Numbered from the stretch's first letter, positions 7,859-16,075 are shown. The stretch: 64,000 bases of DNA from Comamonas testosteroni TK102 (GCF_000739375.1 NZ_CP006704.1:992001-1056000), one strand, 5' to 3'. Notes: a model not told the origin generated them from the sequence alone. A program made the numbers and translations.

Positions 7859-8566
7859 ATGATGAGAAAGACTTTTATAAGTAGCGTCTGTGCGGCTGTG
7901 GCCGTGCTTTCTGGGTGCGGCAGCAAGACACCGGCCTGCGCTGATGCACAGACCGTCAGCTTGGTCAAACAGATTTATCAGCAGCAGTTCGACAAGCAGC
8001 ACAACGCCATGAGTGAAGAGCGTCAGCAGCGAGTGCAGTTCACGGTCAAAGACACGACTGTTGCGCTGGAGAACATCACCACCGATGCCAGCAACGCCAA
8101 TACTGGCAAAGCCGTGTGCTCGGCACAGCTGGCAACGGTCTTCCCGGAAGATGCTGTGAAAGCAGAGCCGCAGATGGAGCAATACATGCGGGCCATCTAT
8201 GAAAAGCAAGGCGCAGTGCTGGATGGCACCAAGCTCCGGGGCCAAGTGACATACACCGTGCAGCGCACCGAAGATACCGGAGCATTGCAGGTGGCACTCA
8301 ACGGCTTCATGCCATTCATGGGCTACTTCCACGACATAGCCATGGATCGCTATGACCGCATGTTGCGTGAACAAGCAGCGGCAAAACAAGCTGCCGAAGC
8401 ACAGGCAGCCGCGCAACCATCAGCAAGCCAGGCAAAGATGGAGGCAGAGTCCGAAGGCGCATCGTCAGATGCCTGCGCCTGTGGCAACGCCAGTGCCGGC
8501 ATCACAGCAGCCCCCAGCGGCGGTAAGCCAGCAAGTTCTGCCAGCATTGGCAGCAGCAACACCTAG
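7859..8566 (+). CDS. Putative lipoprotein, 235 aa
   Basis: The ATG at 7859 follows a GAGAGAG ribosome-binding site. The N-terminus is a lipoprotein signal: basic start, hydrophobic VCAAVAVL, lipobox LSGC with the lipidated Cys at about residue 20. The mature domain (25-160) contains strands such as QRVQFTVKDTTVALENITT and LRGQVTYTVQRTEDTG; a cystatin- or NTF2-like fold is possible but not shown. The last 70 residues are an Ala/Gln/Ser-rich linker. That linker overlaps the next gene in another frame, and I suspect the two were once, or are, one lipoprotein joined by a +1 frameshift. Confidence 0.75.
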   Translation: MMRKTFISSVCAAVAVLSGCGSKTPACADAQTVSLVKQIYQQQFDKQHNAMSEERQQRVQFTVKDTTVALENITTDASNANTGKAVCSAQLATVFPEDAVKAEPQMEQYMRAIYEKQGAVLDGTKLRGQVTYTVQRTEDTGALQVALNGFMPFMGYFHDIAMDRYDRMLREQAAAKQAAEAQAAAQPSASQAKMEAESEGASSDACACGNASAGITAAPSGGKPASSASIGSSNT

Positions 8567-8996
8567 CCAGAATTCGATAGTGCCAACGCTGTGTTCAGCA
8601 GATGAGACGCCAGTGTTTGCATGCTCCACGGGCAAGAAGCGTGTATCGCTGTGTATGAGCGGCAGCGGCAATCAGCTGGCATACCGACTGGCTCCGATCG
8701 ATGGAGTGCCAGAGATGCTCTATCCGGCCAGCGCAACCGCAGCTAGCCCTGCATTCAAGCAAGGTACGCAAGTTGGAGCCAATGGACAGGCAGTGCCGTA
8801 TGTGTCGTTTGATAAAGGCATCTACCGTTATGCCGTTTATGGCAGCACGACGACGGCACAAGGTATCTTGGTAGAGCAAAACGGCAAGCGGATTGCAGAC
8901 CTGCGCTGCCAAGCGGATCGTTTGTCTGAGCTGGGTACATCCAACCTGCAGAGCTTGGGCCTTGTCCAAGATCAACGTCCACTTCTGCTGTCTTGA
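8469..8996 (+). CDS. Secreted-type domain without own signal peptide; possibly the 3' part of the lipoprotein gene
   Basis: The frame reads a Pro/Ala-rich linker (PVATPVPASQQPPAAVSQQ) and then a Cys-containing domain, CSADETPVFACSTGKKRVSLCMSG...YRLAP, followed by strands ending in IADLRCQADR. From memory this resembles a family of periplasmic/secreted proteins with C-x(n)-VF-x-CxTGKK-xVS-x-C. It lacks a signal peptide and has no ribosome-binding site before its ATG, yet its cysteines suggest export. The lipoprotein gene overlaps it by 98 bp in the frame one base away and supplies both a signal and a matching linker. Either a frameshift split one gene, or it is translated by frameshifting. Confidence 0.55.
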   Translation: MPAPVATPVPASQQPPAAVSQQVLPALAAATPSQNSIVPTLCSADETPVFACSTGKKRVSLCMSGSGNQLAYRLAPIDGVPEMLYPASATAASPAFKQGTQVGANGQAVPYVSFDKGIYRYAVYGSTTTAQGILVEQNGKRIADLRCQADRLSELGTSNLQSLGLVQDQRPLLLS

Positions 8997-9097
8997 AATC
9001 ACGGCGTAAGCCAGTCGGTATCTGATCCGCACGGTGGCACGCACATCAAAGTCGTAGCCGCCGGCAAATAAATGATTTAGTGGAGAGGGAGATAGTT

Positions 9098-10030
9098 ATG
9101 CGCAGTGGAAAATTTAGTGCTTGGGGCGTTCTGATATTGGCACTGTCACAGTCGCTGCTGGTTTCAAACGCTGGTGCTCAGCAGAGTCGCCAAGCTCCTG
9201 CTTATGACAAAGCACAGGCCCGAACGGTGCTTGACCGCAGCGTCTTCTATTTACCGTTGTTCGGGGCTGTATATCGCGAAAAGTTCACTGCGCTGATACC
9301 GCGCCATCCCACAGTGCGTGGACTTGTCATCCACAACCATGGCTGTGGCGGCATGTGGGGATGGGAAACCACGGTGGCGCAGTTCTACTACCGAGAAGGG
9401 TTTGCGGTCATAACGCCAGAATTCGTGGCGCGGGACGGCAACAAGCTCGGTTGTCCAGGCGGCTCAACTGAAGAAATGCTCAAGCAAGCCAGCGAGCGGG
9501 CACGCGAAGGCGTGTACACAGCAGTCAATCCGGCGCGCTTGGATGCACGCGGCGACGATATTGCAGAAGTCATTCGCTGGTTCAAGACCTTCTCAGACTT
9601 GCCCATTATCTTGAGCGGTCACAGCGAGGGCTGCCGCACCACTTACCACTGGGATCGTGCTGATCCCCAAATCGTTGGCGGGGTCTGCCACAAGCAGAGC
9701 GTGAACCGACAGTACGAGCATTTATGGAAATGGGACACGCGACTGCCGATGTGGTCATCTATCGAAGACGAAGACTCATGGGCTGGTGGCAGCAAGCAAT
9801 ATCCAGCGGTTGGTTTCACGGATAAATTCAAAGCCCACCCGGAAAACCTTACGGAGTTTCGCTACCACGGCAATAGCCACGATCCATTAGTGCGCCAAGG
9901 TGAAAGTCAAAGCTTGGCTACATGGCTCAACCAGCGAGTCACCAAGCCACTGCAGAAAGTGCAAAGTGGATTCAACTACGAAGATGTGTTGCCTGCCGTG
10001 CAGGATGCTATAAGCAAGCAACTACGCTGA
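9098..10030 (+). CDS. Secreted alpha/beta hydrolase (dienelactone hydrolase-like)
   Basis: The 310-aa product has a signal peptide (ILALSQSLLVSNAGAQ, cleavage after AGA or GAQ). The hydrolase core shows an oxyanion-loop HNHGCGGMWGWE, a nucleophile elbow GHSEG, and a late His in YHGNSHDPL. This gives a Ser-Asp/Glu-His triad typical of esterases and dienelactone hydrolase-like enzymes. Several Cys residues (HGCGG, LGCPGG, EGCRTT, GVCHK) suit disulphides in the periplasm. The ATG at 9098 has a GGAGAGGGAG ribosome-binding site; an ATG six codons earlier is less likely because it would precede the signal with acidic residues. The substrate is unknown. It follows the lipoprotein locus on the same strand. 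Confidence 0.85.
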   Translation: MRSGKFSAWGVLILALSQSLLVSNAGAQQSRQAPAYDKAQARTVLDRSVFYLPLFGAVYREKFTALIPRHPTVRGLVIHNHGCGGMWGWETTVAQFYYREGFAVITPEFVARDGNKLGCPGGSTEEMLKQASERAREGVYTAVNPARLDARGDDIAEVIRWFKTFSDLPIILSGHSEGCRTTYHWDRADPQIVGGVCHKQSVNRQYEHLWKWDTRLPMWSSIEDEDSWAGGSKQYPAVGFTDKFKAHPENLTEFRYHGNSHDPLVRQGESQSLATWLNQRVTKPLQKVQSGFNYEDVLPAVQDAISKQLR

Positions 10031-10111
10031 CTCCAAAACTCGATTTTGCGAGCGCTAGCTATTGCAGGGTTCGGTAATCGAAGTGCATTTAGTTAGGAGT
10101 AGCGCACCACC

Positions 10112-12094
10112 TCAAGTTGTAGATGGCTCGGCACAATTCTTGTTGACCAGCAGCAATGGCGCTTGGGTTGCCCTCTGCATGACTCTGGCGGAGAGGTCTG
10201 CCCCCGATACGTCTTCATACCTTGCTGGAATCCGTTCTTTGAGGCGTAAGAGTCGCTGATGTGCAGTTCGGGTGAGTTGCCCATAAGTGGTTGCCATCAC
10301 CTTTCCGCGAAGAACGCTCTCTTCTTTGATTTCTTTTTCTCGAGCAGTCTTTGGTGCAATTTCGTAGCCAACGACAAAAGCCCGGAATATGGGGGTGCCG
10401 TCCAATGCTCCGCTGCCAAGAAAATCCTGTATATAACCATCGGCTTGGTTCATCTCATCGCGCCCGATGGTCGACTTCCCCTTCTTGAGTTCGATGATTA
10501 ATACGTCTTGAATGCGCATCAAGTTGGAGTTCGCTGAATCAAACGTCTCGGTACCCACCACCGAGCAGGTCGCATCAGCAAGCGAGACTATGTCAGGCCT
10601 TTGCTTGGAGTTGACAAAAGCAGTGGTTGCGACACGTTTGCTGAATATCTTTGCTGTGGCTGTTCTCAGGCTTACATTGGAGGCATATTCACTGCTATCG
10701 AACTCGGGACCAAAGAGCCATCGTGCCTGAGTGACCAGTGGATGAAGTGTATGTAACTCGTCGGTCGCTGGATCGCCACAAAGCTTCTCTATTGCTGTGA
10801 CAACCGCTAGGCGGTGGTCGATCTCGTCGAGTACAGACAGTGCGTCCCTGACTGTCCATTGACTGAGTAAGCGGTCGAGGCCCTCAATATCCGACTCATC
10901 GAGCTTGGTGAGCTTCTCGAGCAGGCCTGCTCCGCCCCTGGATTTCTCCAAATTTATCAAGGCCTGTACGGCAGCGGATAGTGTGTCCGGATTAACTGTC
11001 GGATTAGCTTTGACCAAGTCGCGAGCGAAGCTAGCAACTTCAATGCGTCGTAGCTGTGAGAGCCCTTTGAATTCCTCACGATTGCGAACCAAGGCATCCT
11101 CAGAACTCTCCTCTACCAAATCCGACGATAGCTTGCTGAAGACCTGTTGTGCGTATTTCTGCACAGCCGCGAAAAGCGCTTCGGCCTTCGTACTGGGCTT
11201 GAAGCGTGCCCAATCCGGTTCAATCTCACTGGCCCAGCCATCGTTAGTCTTAACAACGATTGAATAGCGTTTAGCAAATCGCGAACGGCCATCGATCACA
11301 GCTTCCGAGCCGACCACCCAACTCGGTGAGCCCACCAGTCGACCATTCACCCAAAAAGCGACCCCTTGATAGATCGTAGATTTAGCTGCTTTGGATGAGT
11401 CGACCACGAAGGCCTCAGCAGCGGGGCAACCTGGAATGTTTAGTGCGGTCTGTTCGATTAGTCCTGATTGATCAGCCAGTGATACTGACTGACCATTCAC
11501 TCGCACTACGAACTGTGGGTCATGGAGAAACCGCGCCGATAAAATATCCCGAATCCGTCCTTCGTCAGGTAGATGCCGTTGAACGACAACCGATAGCCGA
11601 GTGCCGTGGCCCTGCCGCAGAAACGTAGTCTCCTTCATAATTTTGAAAGGTGTCTCACTGCTCTGGGTTCCGATCTCGAAGTTGGCTCCTTTTCCTTCGC
11701 GCCAAGTCTCAACATCGTAGTGATTGGCGAAGCATAGAAGGCCATGTCTACCGACCCCATTCCGGCCATAGGCTTTACGGCGCCAGTCAGCTCGCTCCGG
11801 AGGAAACTCTACATGTACGCCTTGGTGCTTGATCCGGTCGTAGCCTAGCCGCATCCATCGGCCCTTAAACTGGGCAGCACTCATGCCGTGCCCATCGTCT
11901 TGAACTACCAAGGCCGTTTCCCCTACGCTTGGCACCGTAATATCTACCAGAGACGCTCCTGCGTCCCATGCGTTGGCGACCAACTCCGTCAGTGCGACCT
12001 CTGGGTCATGTGCGATGCGTCCAAGCGTCCGAACAAGATAGTCCTCCTCGAAGAACGAGCCTGTTGATACATCCGCTTTTTTGGGCCTAGCCAT
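10112..12094 (-). CDS. Hsp90-like (GHKL) ATPase fused to PD-(D/E)XK nuclease
   Basis: The 660-aa protein starts with a GHKL ATPase domain: the N-box TELVANAWDAGA (Glu37, Asn41), the G1 box DDGHGM (66-71), and the G2 lid GRNGVGRHG (110-118). A middle region (about 230-480) follows. The C-terminal 160 residues carry a restriction-endonuclease-like core: RPD (Asp501), then DVLIIELKKG (Glu535, Lys537), then QADGY (Gln550). This combination suggests ATP-gated nucleic-acid cleavage, like MutL- or MORC-type proteins and several predicted phage-defence proteins. The start at 12094 has GGAG ten bases upstream; the frame extends to 12178 but without such a site. It stands alone in the island, so it may be a single-gene system. 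Domain calls are from motifs; the defence role is inference. Confidence 0.8.
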   Translation of the reverse strand: MARPKKADVSTGSFFEEDYLVRTLGRIAHDPEVALTELVANAWDAGASLVDITVPSVGETALVVQDDGHGMSAAQFKGRWMRLGYDRIKHQGVHVEFPPERADWRRKAYGRNGVGRHGLLCFANHYDVETWREGKGANFEIGTQSSETPFKIMKETTFLRQGHGTRLSVVVQRHLPDEGRIRDILSARFLHDPQFVVRVNGQSVSLADQSGLIEQTALNIPGCPAAEAFVVDSSKAAKSTIYQGVAFWVNGRLVGSPSWVVGSEAVIDGRSRFAKRYSIVVKTNDGWASEIEPDWARFKPSTKAEALFAAVQKYAQQVFSKLSSDLVEESSEDALVRNREEFKGLSQLRRIEVASFARDLVKANPTVNPDTLSAAVQALINLEKSRGGAGLLEKLTKLDESDIEGLDRLLSQWTVRDALSVLDEIDHRLAVVTAIEKLCGDPATDELHTLHPLVTQARWLFGPEFDSSEYASNVSLRTATAKIFSKRVATTAFVNSKQRPDIVSLADATCSVVGTETFDSANSNLMRIQDVLIIELKKGKSTIGRDEMNQADGYIQDFLGSGALDGTPIFRAFVVGYEIAPKTAREKEIKEESVLRGKVMATTYGQLTRTAHQRLLRLKERIPARYEDVSGADLSARVMQRATQAPLLLVNKNCAEPSTT

Positions 12095-12329
12095 GCTCAA
12101 TTTCTCCAGAGGTGATGATGTTAAAAGCGCTTCGCTGGGCCGTGAAAAGTCAGGCTTCCTGCATTCTTGGCTTGTCAACGTTAGTTGTGCCCACTGAATT
12201 TAACTGAATCGCAGTCATGCTTTTAGCTAGCGGCGTTTTGCTTGCAGTGATCGGATCGAAGAGCGGTCTTTGACAGTCAGCCTACCATGGAGAATGGCAG
12301 AAGTGGAACGAGTAGAGCAGTTCGCCCGT

Positions 12330-12510
12330 TGGACGAGTTCGACGGCTGCGTTCGGTAATGCGTGCATCGTTGGCACACAACCGTGTGGTCTTCAATATCA
12401 AAGGCCACGACTACCGGCTCATTGTGACCATGGCGTGCAAGATGCAATGGGTTTACGTCAAATTCACAGGTACACACAAACAGCACGACGTGATAGGAGC
12501 AGCCACCGTC
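12330..12510 (+). pseudogene. higB: higB toxin remnant (RelE-fold), frameshifted
   Basis: The stretch reads AAFGNACIVG in one frame and then, after a shift near 12380, VVFNIKGHDYRLIVTMACKMQWVYVKFTGTH and ATVD before a stop in another. This is the C-terminal half of a HigB-family mRNA interferase, whose hallmark is VVFNIKGNxYRL and FIGTHxxYD. The N-terminal third is not recognisable. It is followed 27 bp later by a HigA start, the normal higBA order. The toxin should be inactive. Confidence 0.7.
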
Positions 12511-12536
12511 GATTGAACGAAATGAAGGGAAGTGCC

Positions 12537-12737
12537 ATGGAAATCAGCCCCCTTCGCAGCGAAGCAGATTACAAGGCCATGCTGGCTGAAGTTTCGGCGC
12601 TGATTGAACTAGACCCGGATGGCGAATCCCCTGAGGGTGAGCGTCTGGAGGTGTTGGGGCTGCTGGTTGCAGTTTATGAAGCCAAGCACTATCCCATTTC
12701 TGCGCAGTCTCCTATCGAGGCCGCAACTCGGAGGTGA
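12537..12737 (+). pseudogene. higA: higA antitoxin remnant, truncated
   Basis: The 66-codon frame opens with MEISPLRSEADYKAMLAEV and continues ELDPDGESPEGERLEVLGLLV, VYEAKHYPIS. This is the N-terminal zinc-less domain of HigA. It ends abruptly after SPIEA, where the family would continue into the C-terminal XRE helix-turn-helix. The DNA-binding half is therefore missing and autoregulation is lost. It may still be translated, but with the toxin broken the pair is a relic of island maintenance. Confidence 0.75.
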
Positions 12738-12835
12738 AAGTGAACATTTCTGGATGAACTGCGCAGACGACTTGAACGAAAGTCCTTCTGTGGCCGCACG
12801 AAGTAGGCCATGCACTTAACTTTAAAGGAGGCTCT

Positions 12836-13012
12836 ATGTCTAAGTCATCTCGCAACAGCGCTCAGGTGTCACGTGGTACCGTCAAGTCGCCAACAACTCC
12901 AGCAGCAGTCGCCCGCGTTCAAAGCGCTGTTGCTAAACAAAGTGGGGGAGGGGTTCCGAAAGGTTCATATGTTGGCCGTATGCAGCAGACCCTTGCAAAG
13001 ACCGCAAATTAA
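12836..13012 (+). CDS. Small basic island protein, 58 aa
   Basis: A near-perfect AAAGGAGG ribosome-binding site sits 6 bp before the ATG, which supports a real gene. The product is Ser/Thr/Ala-rich and basic: it opens with MSKSSRNSAQVSRGTVK and continues AAVARVQSAVAKQSGG and GSYVGRMQQTLAK. I recall similar short proteins from plasmids and integrative elements, where their function is not known. It is 28 bp upstream of a second small gene on the same strand and probably co-transcribed with it. Confidence 0.75.
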   Translation: MSKSSRNSAQVSRGTVKSPTTPAAVARVQSAVAKQSGGGVPKGSYVGRMQQTLAKTAN

Positions 13013-13040
13013 TCTAGCCCTTCATCTACTGGAGAACAAA

Positions 13041-13178
13041 ATGTCCCGCCAATCAGACAACGATAACCACGCCAATCAATGCAATCCAAACCACGACGAA
13101 TATTGGCACTCACGCGGTGAAGATGATCGTCCCGATGACTGGGAAGACCGAATTACTCAGGATGACAACGAAGACTGA
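13041..13178 (+). CDS. Small acidic Asp/Asn/His-rich island protein, 45 aa
   Basis: A GGAG ribosome-binding site stands 7 bp before the ATG. The peptide is very polar: NDNHANQCNPNHDEYWHSRG, then DDRPDDWEDRITQDD. It has no hydrophobic core and looks disordered. I recall related short proteins with the CNPNxDxYWxSRG pattern in mobile elements. Its last 22 bases overlap the 3' end of the convergent 448-aa gene. It forms a pair with the basic 58-aa protein; opposite charges suggest they could bind each other, which is speculation. Confidence 0.75.
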   Translation: MSRQSDNDNHANQCNPNHDEYWHSRGEDDRPDDWEDRITQDDNED

Positions 13179-14503
13179 CTGAGCATCCATGCAGGCCACT
13201 CGATAGGTTCCCCCTTCTTGGGGCTTGCATTGTGTAAAAACTCATGTTGCGCGGATTGCTGAGATTCCCACTGTTGGCGACGGTGGTTCCAAAAGAGGTT
13301 GTATCTCTCCAGGTCAGGTAGCAAAAACGATTTCCCTTTGTCTCGTACCAGCAAGGTCTGCCAATGAAGAGCGAGCATGACTATCGGAAACGGTAGTCCT
13401 GGCCCCTGCCCAGCTTTTTCAAGCGTGAAGTGTTGGCGCATCTGCACCCAGTGGTCATACACAAGATCAAGAGTAAGCTTTGTTGATCCGTCGAAATAGT
13501 TGCTTACGTCGCTGTTGCTCAATACTTCCTGCGCGCTAGGTTTGGAGAGAATGCTTGCGAGAACTTGAGGGCTTGGTGCCCCGTCGGGCCATTTTTTGTA
13601 CCGCATGTAGAACAGCAAGGCGTACAGAAATTCCAGCAGTCGTCGAGACGGACGGAAGATGATGTTTTTTCTTGAAAGTGGTTTACGGCCTTCAAGCAAA
13701 CCGTCTTGCACCCTTACCATGACAAGAGGAAACAGTGATCGTCTCTGGCGGCCGGAGAAATAGTGACTGTTCCATTCAGCGTCTAGCGTACTAATCATGT
13801 CCCAATACAGTGTGTCGCGAACTTTCTCGATAAAAACGGTAGTTTGCGCCCAGTCATTCAGGGTCTGTAGCTCTTTCAATTCCTGCTCTGTCGCGTGTTC
13901 AAAACCGGTTTCTCCAGCAATACTGACCGCTGATCCATGTCGCTCAATGTGACTCAGCAAAATCTGCTTGAATTTAGCTAGGTCGTCTTCGTCGCAGGCC
14001 GCTACCAGTGCCTCCGTCAAATCATCTATGGTCAACGCCACTGCTTTGCTCATAGGAAGAGGAACCTCTGGCGGAAATTCAAGCTGATGCATCCAACCAG
14101 TCCAAGATGCATAATTTCCAGACTTGGTTTTCGGTGCTGTCGCAATCTTTTCGTGAGCGTGAGCAAGTGCTTCGGGGTCTTCGAGGTAATTCGCTAACCA
14201 CCGTTGCTGATGTTCATCTATCTTTTTCAGGGTGGATGGGCGAATCGTGTCTATGTTGCCCTTGGAGATTCGTGCTTTTGACAGCCCAGTTAGATCATGG
14301 ATCAGGCTGGGAATGCTCTGATTCCGTCCTTCAGCCAACATATACAAGGGAATCAATGCAAGAGCTTCCAGAGCCAACCTTGTTGATGAAGCCGGTTTGG
14401 CCGTAGGTCTATTTTCTGAGCGACGGTTGATTTCCTTGGACAACGTTGACACAGCTTTTGCCTCTCTTATGGGTGGAAAACTGAACTTTGCTTGTGGCGA
14501 CAA
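13157..14503 (-). CDS. Hypothetical protein next to integrase, 448 aa
   Basis: I do not recognise this protein. It is soluble and mostly helical. Residues 66-85 (PSLIHDLTGLSKARISKGN) look like a DNA-binding helix-turn-helix, followed by an HQQRWLANYLEDPEA segment. The C-terminal half (about 260-400) is aromatic-rich, for example LLEFLYALLFYMRYKKWPDG and PFPIVMLALHWQTLL. The start is a TTG at 14503; a GTG at about 14452 is an alternative. It begins 44 bp after the integrase stop on the same strand, so the two are probably co-transcribed. That suggests an accessory role in excision, integration or regulation. Its 3' end overlaps a convergent small gene by 22 bp. Confidence 0.7.
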   Translation of the reverse strand: MSPQAKFSFPPIREAKAVSTLSKEINRRSENRPTAKPASSTRLALEALALIPLYMLAEGRNQSIPSLIHDLTGLSKARISKGNIDTIRPSTLKKIDEHQQRWLANYLEDPEALAHAHEKIATAPKTKSGNYASWTGWMHQLEFPPEVPLPMSKAVALTIDDLTEALVAACDEDDLAKFKQILLSHIERHGSAVSIAGETGFEHATEQELKELQTLNDWAQTTVFIEKVRDTLYWDMISTLDAEWNSHYFSGRQRRSLFPLVMVRVQDGLLEGRKPLSRKNIIFRPSRRLLEFLYALLFYMRYKKWPDGAPSPQVLASILSKPSAQEVLSNSDVSNYFDGSTKLTLDLVYDHWVQMRQHFTLEKAGQGPGLPFPIVMLALHWQTLLVRDKGKSFLLPDLERYNLFWNHRRQQWESQQSAQHEFLHNASPKKGEPIEWPAWMLSQSSLSS

Positions 14504-14546
14504 GCGCCAACGAAACAGATTCTTCTGTTTAACGAAAAATCAGTTG

Positions 14547-15836
14547 CTATTCTTGCTCCAACAGATCAAGCAGCTTCTCCAGAGCTTGGCGCTTCTCAGG
14601 CAGGTACTCATAGGCGTTGTAGTGCCGATTCTGAATGCCTGAAATGCCATGCGACTGTAGTCTTCCCCGAATGTCGGAGCTGACACTTGCACTTGCCAGC
14701 AGAGTCTCAACCCCGGATCGGATTTGCTTAGCTTGAAAGTCTGCAAGACCGGCTTCGGCTGCAGCAGCTTGCGCCCATGCACTCAGCGTGGTTCCCGTTA
14801 AATGAGTCTTTCCGCCATCGCTGGTGAAAGCAAATTCACCGGGCGCACGGCATTGCTCAAGGGCAAGGCGCGCCACGTTGGTGAGAGGAACCACATGTGT
14901 ACGAGCCCGCTGGCCGGTTCGTCCCTTTGGATCATGCAGAACGATGTGGTCACTATGAATGTCTGCATTGGTGAGTCGCAGCAGTTGAGCTATGCGCTGA
15001 CCGCCAGTTGCCAAATGAAAACGTAGCAGGGCGCTGCGGTAGTCGTTCTGACTATTGATGTGCTTCCAGTACCTCTGCAGTCCAAAAAAGTTGATGGGAT
15101 TTTTGTCGGCTTGGTTGCCTTGCGGGTCCGGCGTTGTGTCTGAGACTGGATTGATGGAAATCGCAAAGCTTTTGAAGCTCAGCGGAATGCTGGGATTGGT
15201 CTTGGCAGACTTCGCACACTGGAAGGCGGCGCGCATATAGCTTCTCAGCTTGTTCGCACTGCGGCGCTTGCCATCCTGTATCAGTCTGCGCATCACATCA
15301 GCAACTTGCTCGGTAGTGATCTGCGATGCTGGCGATCTGGCAAGCTTCGGAAATGCTTCTATGACGTGGAGCCGCAGCACATTCCTTGCCTCTTGGTGAG
15401 AGATTTTTCCGAGATTTTGGAGATAGTCACAGTAGGCCAGCAGCAGCTTCTCAAGCGTTTGCTCTTCCAGCTCTTGTGCTCTTTCCCGCGCCTGAGCCAG
15501 CTCTTTTTTCTTAGCTTTCTTGAGGCTTTGGTAGCCGCCACCGTCAATGTTGCCAAGATGCTGTGTAGAGAGAACTTCAGCAGCTCTGACGGCAGCACTG
15601 AATGAATAGCCGCGTTCTGTTGGCTTGATGCTCTTTGGCGGTGCTGACGTGTCAAACGCGCCGATTGGCTCGCGTAGCTCTTTTCCGTTGTGCTCTGATC
15701 GCCAATAGAACATGCCGCTGCCATTTTTGAGCTTGCGAAGCAGCAGTGCTCCGCGTGGACTTATTTTTGCGAGCGTGGCGAATTTTCCGGCAGGTAAAGC
15801 TTGAAAAATCTGGCCTGGAGTCTGGGTCGTAGTCAT
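14547..15836 (-). CDS. int: Tyrosine integrase of the genomic island
   Basis: This is a 429-aa phage/P4-type integrase. An N-terminal arm-binding region (1-110) is followed by a Lys-rich linker (KKAKKKELAQARER), a core-binding domain (130-215), and the catalytic domain. Catalytic residues: Arg in GGQRIAQLLRL, the (H/K)xxR box as KQIRSG, the late His in LQSHGISG, and Tyr in the HYNAYEY segment. The start codon is 153 bp from a CAT-anticodon tRNA 3' end, with AATCCAGT repeats between, so this is very likely the enzyme that inserted the island into that tRNA gene. The gene points away from the attachment site. It is clearly different from the recombinase at 4015-5007. Confidence 0.95.
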   Translation of the reverse strand: MTTTQTPGQIFQALPAGKFATLAKISPRGALLLRKLKNGSGMFYWRSEHNGKELREPIGAFDTSAPPKSIKPTERGYSFSAAVRAAEVLSTQHLGNIDGGGYQSLKKAKKKELAQARERAQELEEQTLEKLLLAYCDYLQNLGKISHQEARNVLRLHVIEAFPKLARSPASQITTEQVADVMRRLIQDGKRRSANKLRSYMRAAFQCAKSAKTNPSIPLSFKSFAISINPVSDTTPDPQGNQADKNPINFFGLQRYWKHINSQNDYRSALLRFHLATGGQRIAQLLRLTNADIHSDHIVLHDPKGRTGQRARTHVVPLTNVARLALEQCRAPGEFAFTSDGGKTHLTGTTLSAWAQAAAAEAGLADFQAKQIRSGVETLLASASVSSDIRGRLQSHGISGIQNRHYNAYEYLPEKRQALEKLLDLLEQE

Positions 15837-15886
15837 TGAAGGGCGATTCCTGGTTCCGGTTTGGTTCCGGAATTTTCTTCGATGAT

Positions 15887-15971
15887 ACTGGATGCTGCTG
15901 GATTGCGTTGGAAAATTAAATGTTTAAAATCAACAAGTTATGATAAAATTTAAAATCCAGTGAAATCCAGT
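15887..15971. repeat. AATCCAGT repeats (candidate integrase arm sites)
   Basis: AATCCAGT occurs twice as a direct repeat (15954-15961 and 15964-15971), with two inverted partial copies at 15887-15893 (ACTGGAT) and 15898-15904 (CTGGATT). They lie between the integrase start and the tRNA fragment, where arm-type binding sites are expected. Confidence 0.5.
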
Positions 15972-15988
15972 ATTAGCTAAGCTATCAT

Positions 15989-16035
15989 GACTCATAATCC
16001 TTTGGTCGTCGGTTCAAGTCCGCCACGCCCTACCA
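15989..16035 (+). repeat. Attachment site: 3' half of a CAT-anticodon tRNA (attR)
   Basis: These 47 bases read an anticodon loop CTCATAA, the TTGGTCG variable region, the T-arm with GGTTCAAGTCC, and the acceptor end CTACCA. No 5' half precedes them. The GACTCATAATC...TTGGTCG pattern is that of tRNA-Ile2(CAT), although tRNA-Met cannot be excluded. Islands that insert into tRNA 3' ends rebuild the tRNA at one end and leave the displaced 3' half at the other. The reading direction puts the intact tRNA to the left, outside the window. A terminator follows directly. Confidence 0.8.
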
Positions 16036-16045
16036 ATGAATTCAA

Positions 16046-16075
16046 CGGGTTACGAGCAATCGTAGCCCGTTTTTG
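16046..16075 (+). terminator. Terminator of the displaced tRNA
   Basis: CGGGTTACGA and TCGTAGCCCG pair over 10 bp with one G-T, around a GCAA tetraloop, followed by TTTTT. It lies 10 bp after the tRNA 3' end and is probably the original chromosomal terminator of that tRNA gene. Confidence 0.85.

Noticed and set aside
8994..9071. TGA read-through (24 further codons to TAA)
   Set aside because: The frame stays open after the TGA, but there is no recognisable selenocysteine element or domain, so chance is more likely.
15989..16035. A functional tRNA
   Set aside because: Only the 3' half is present; the D arm and 5' acceptor strand are missing.
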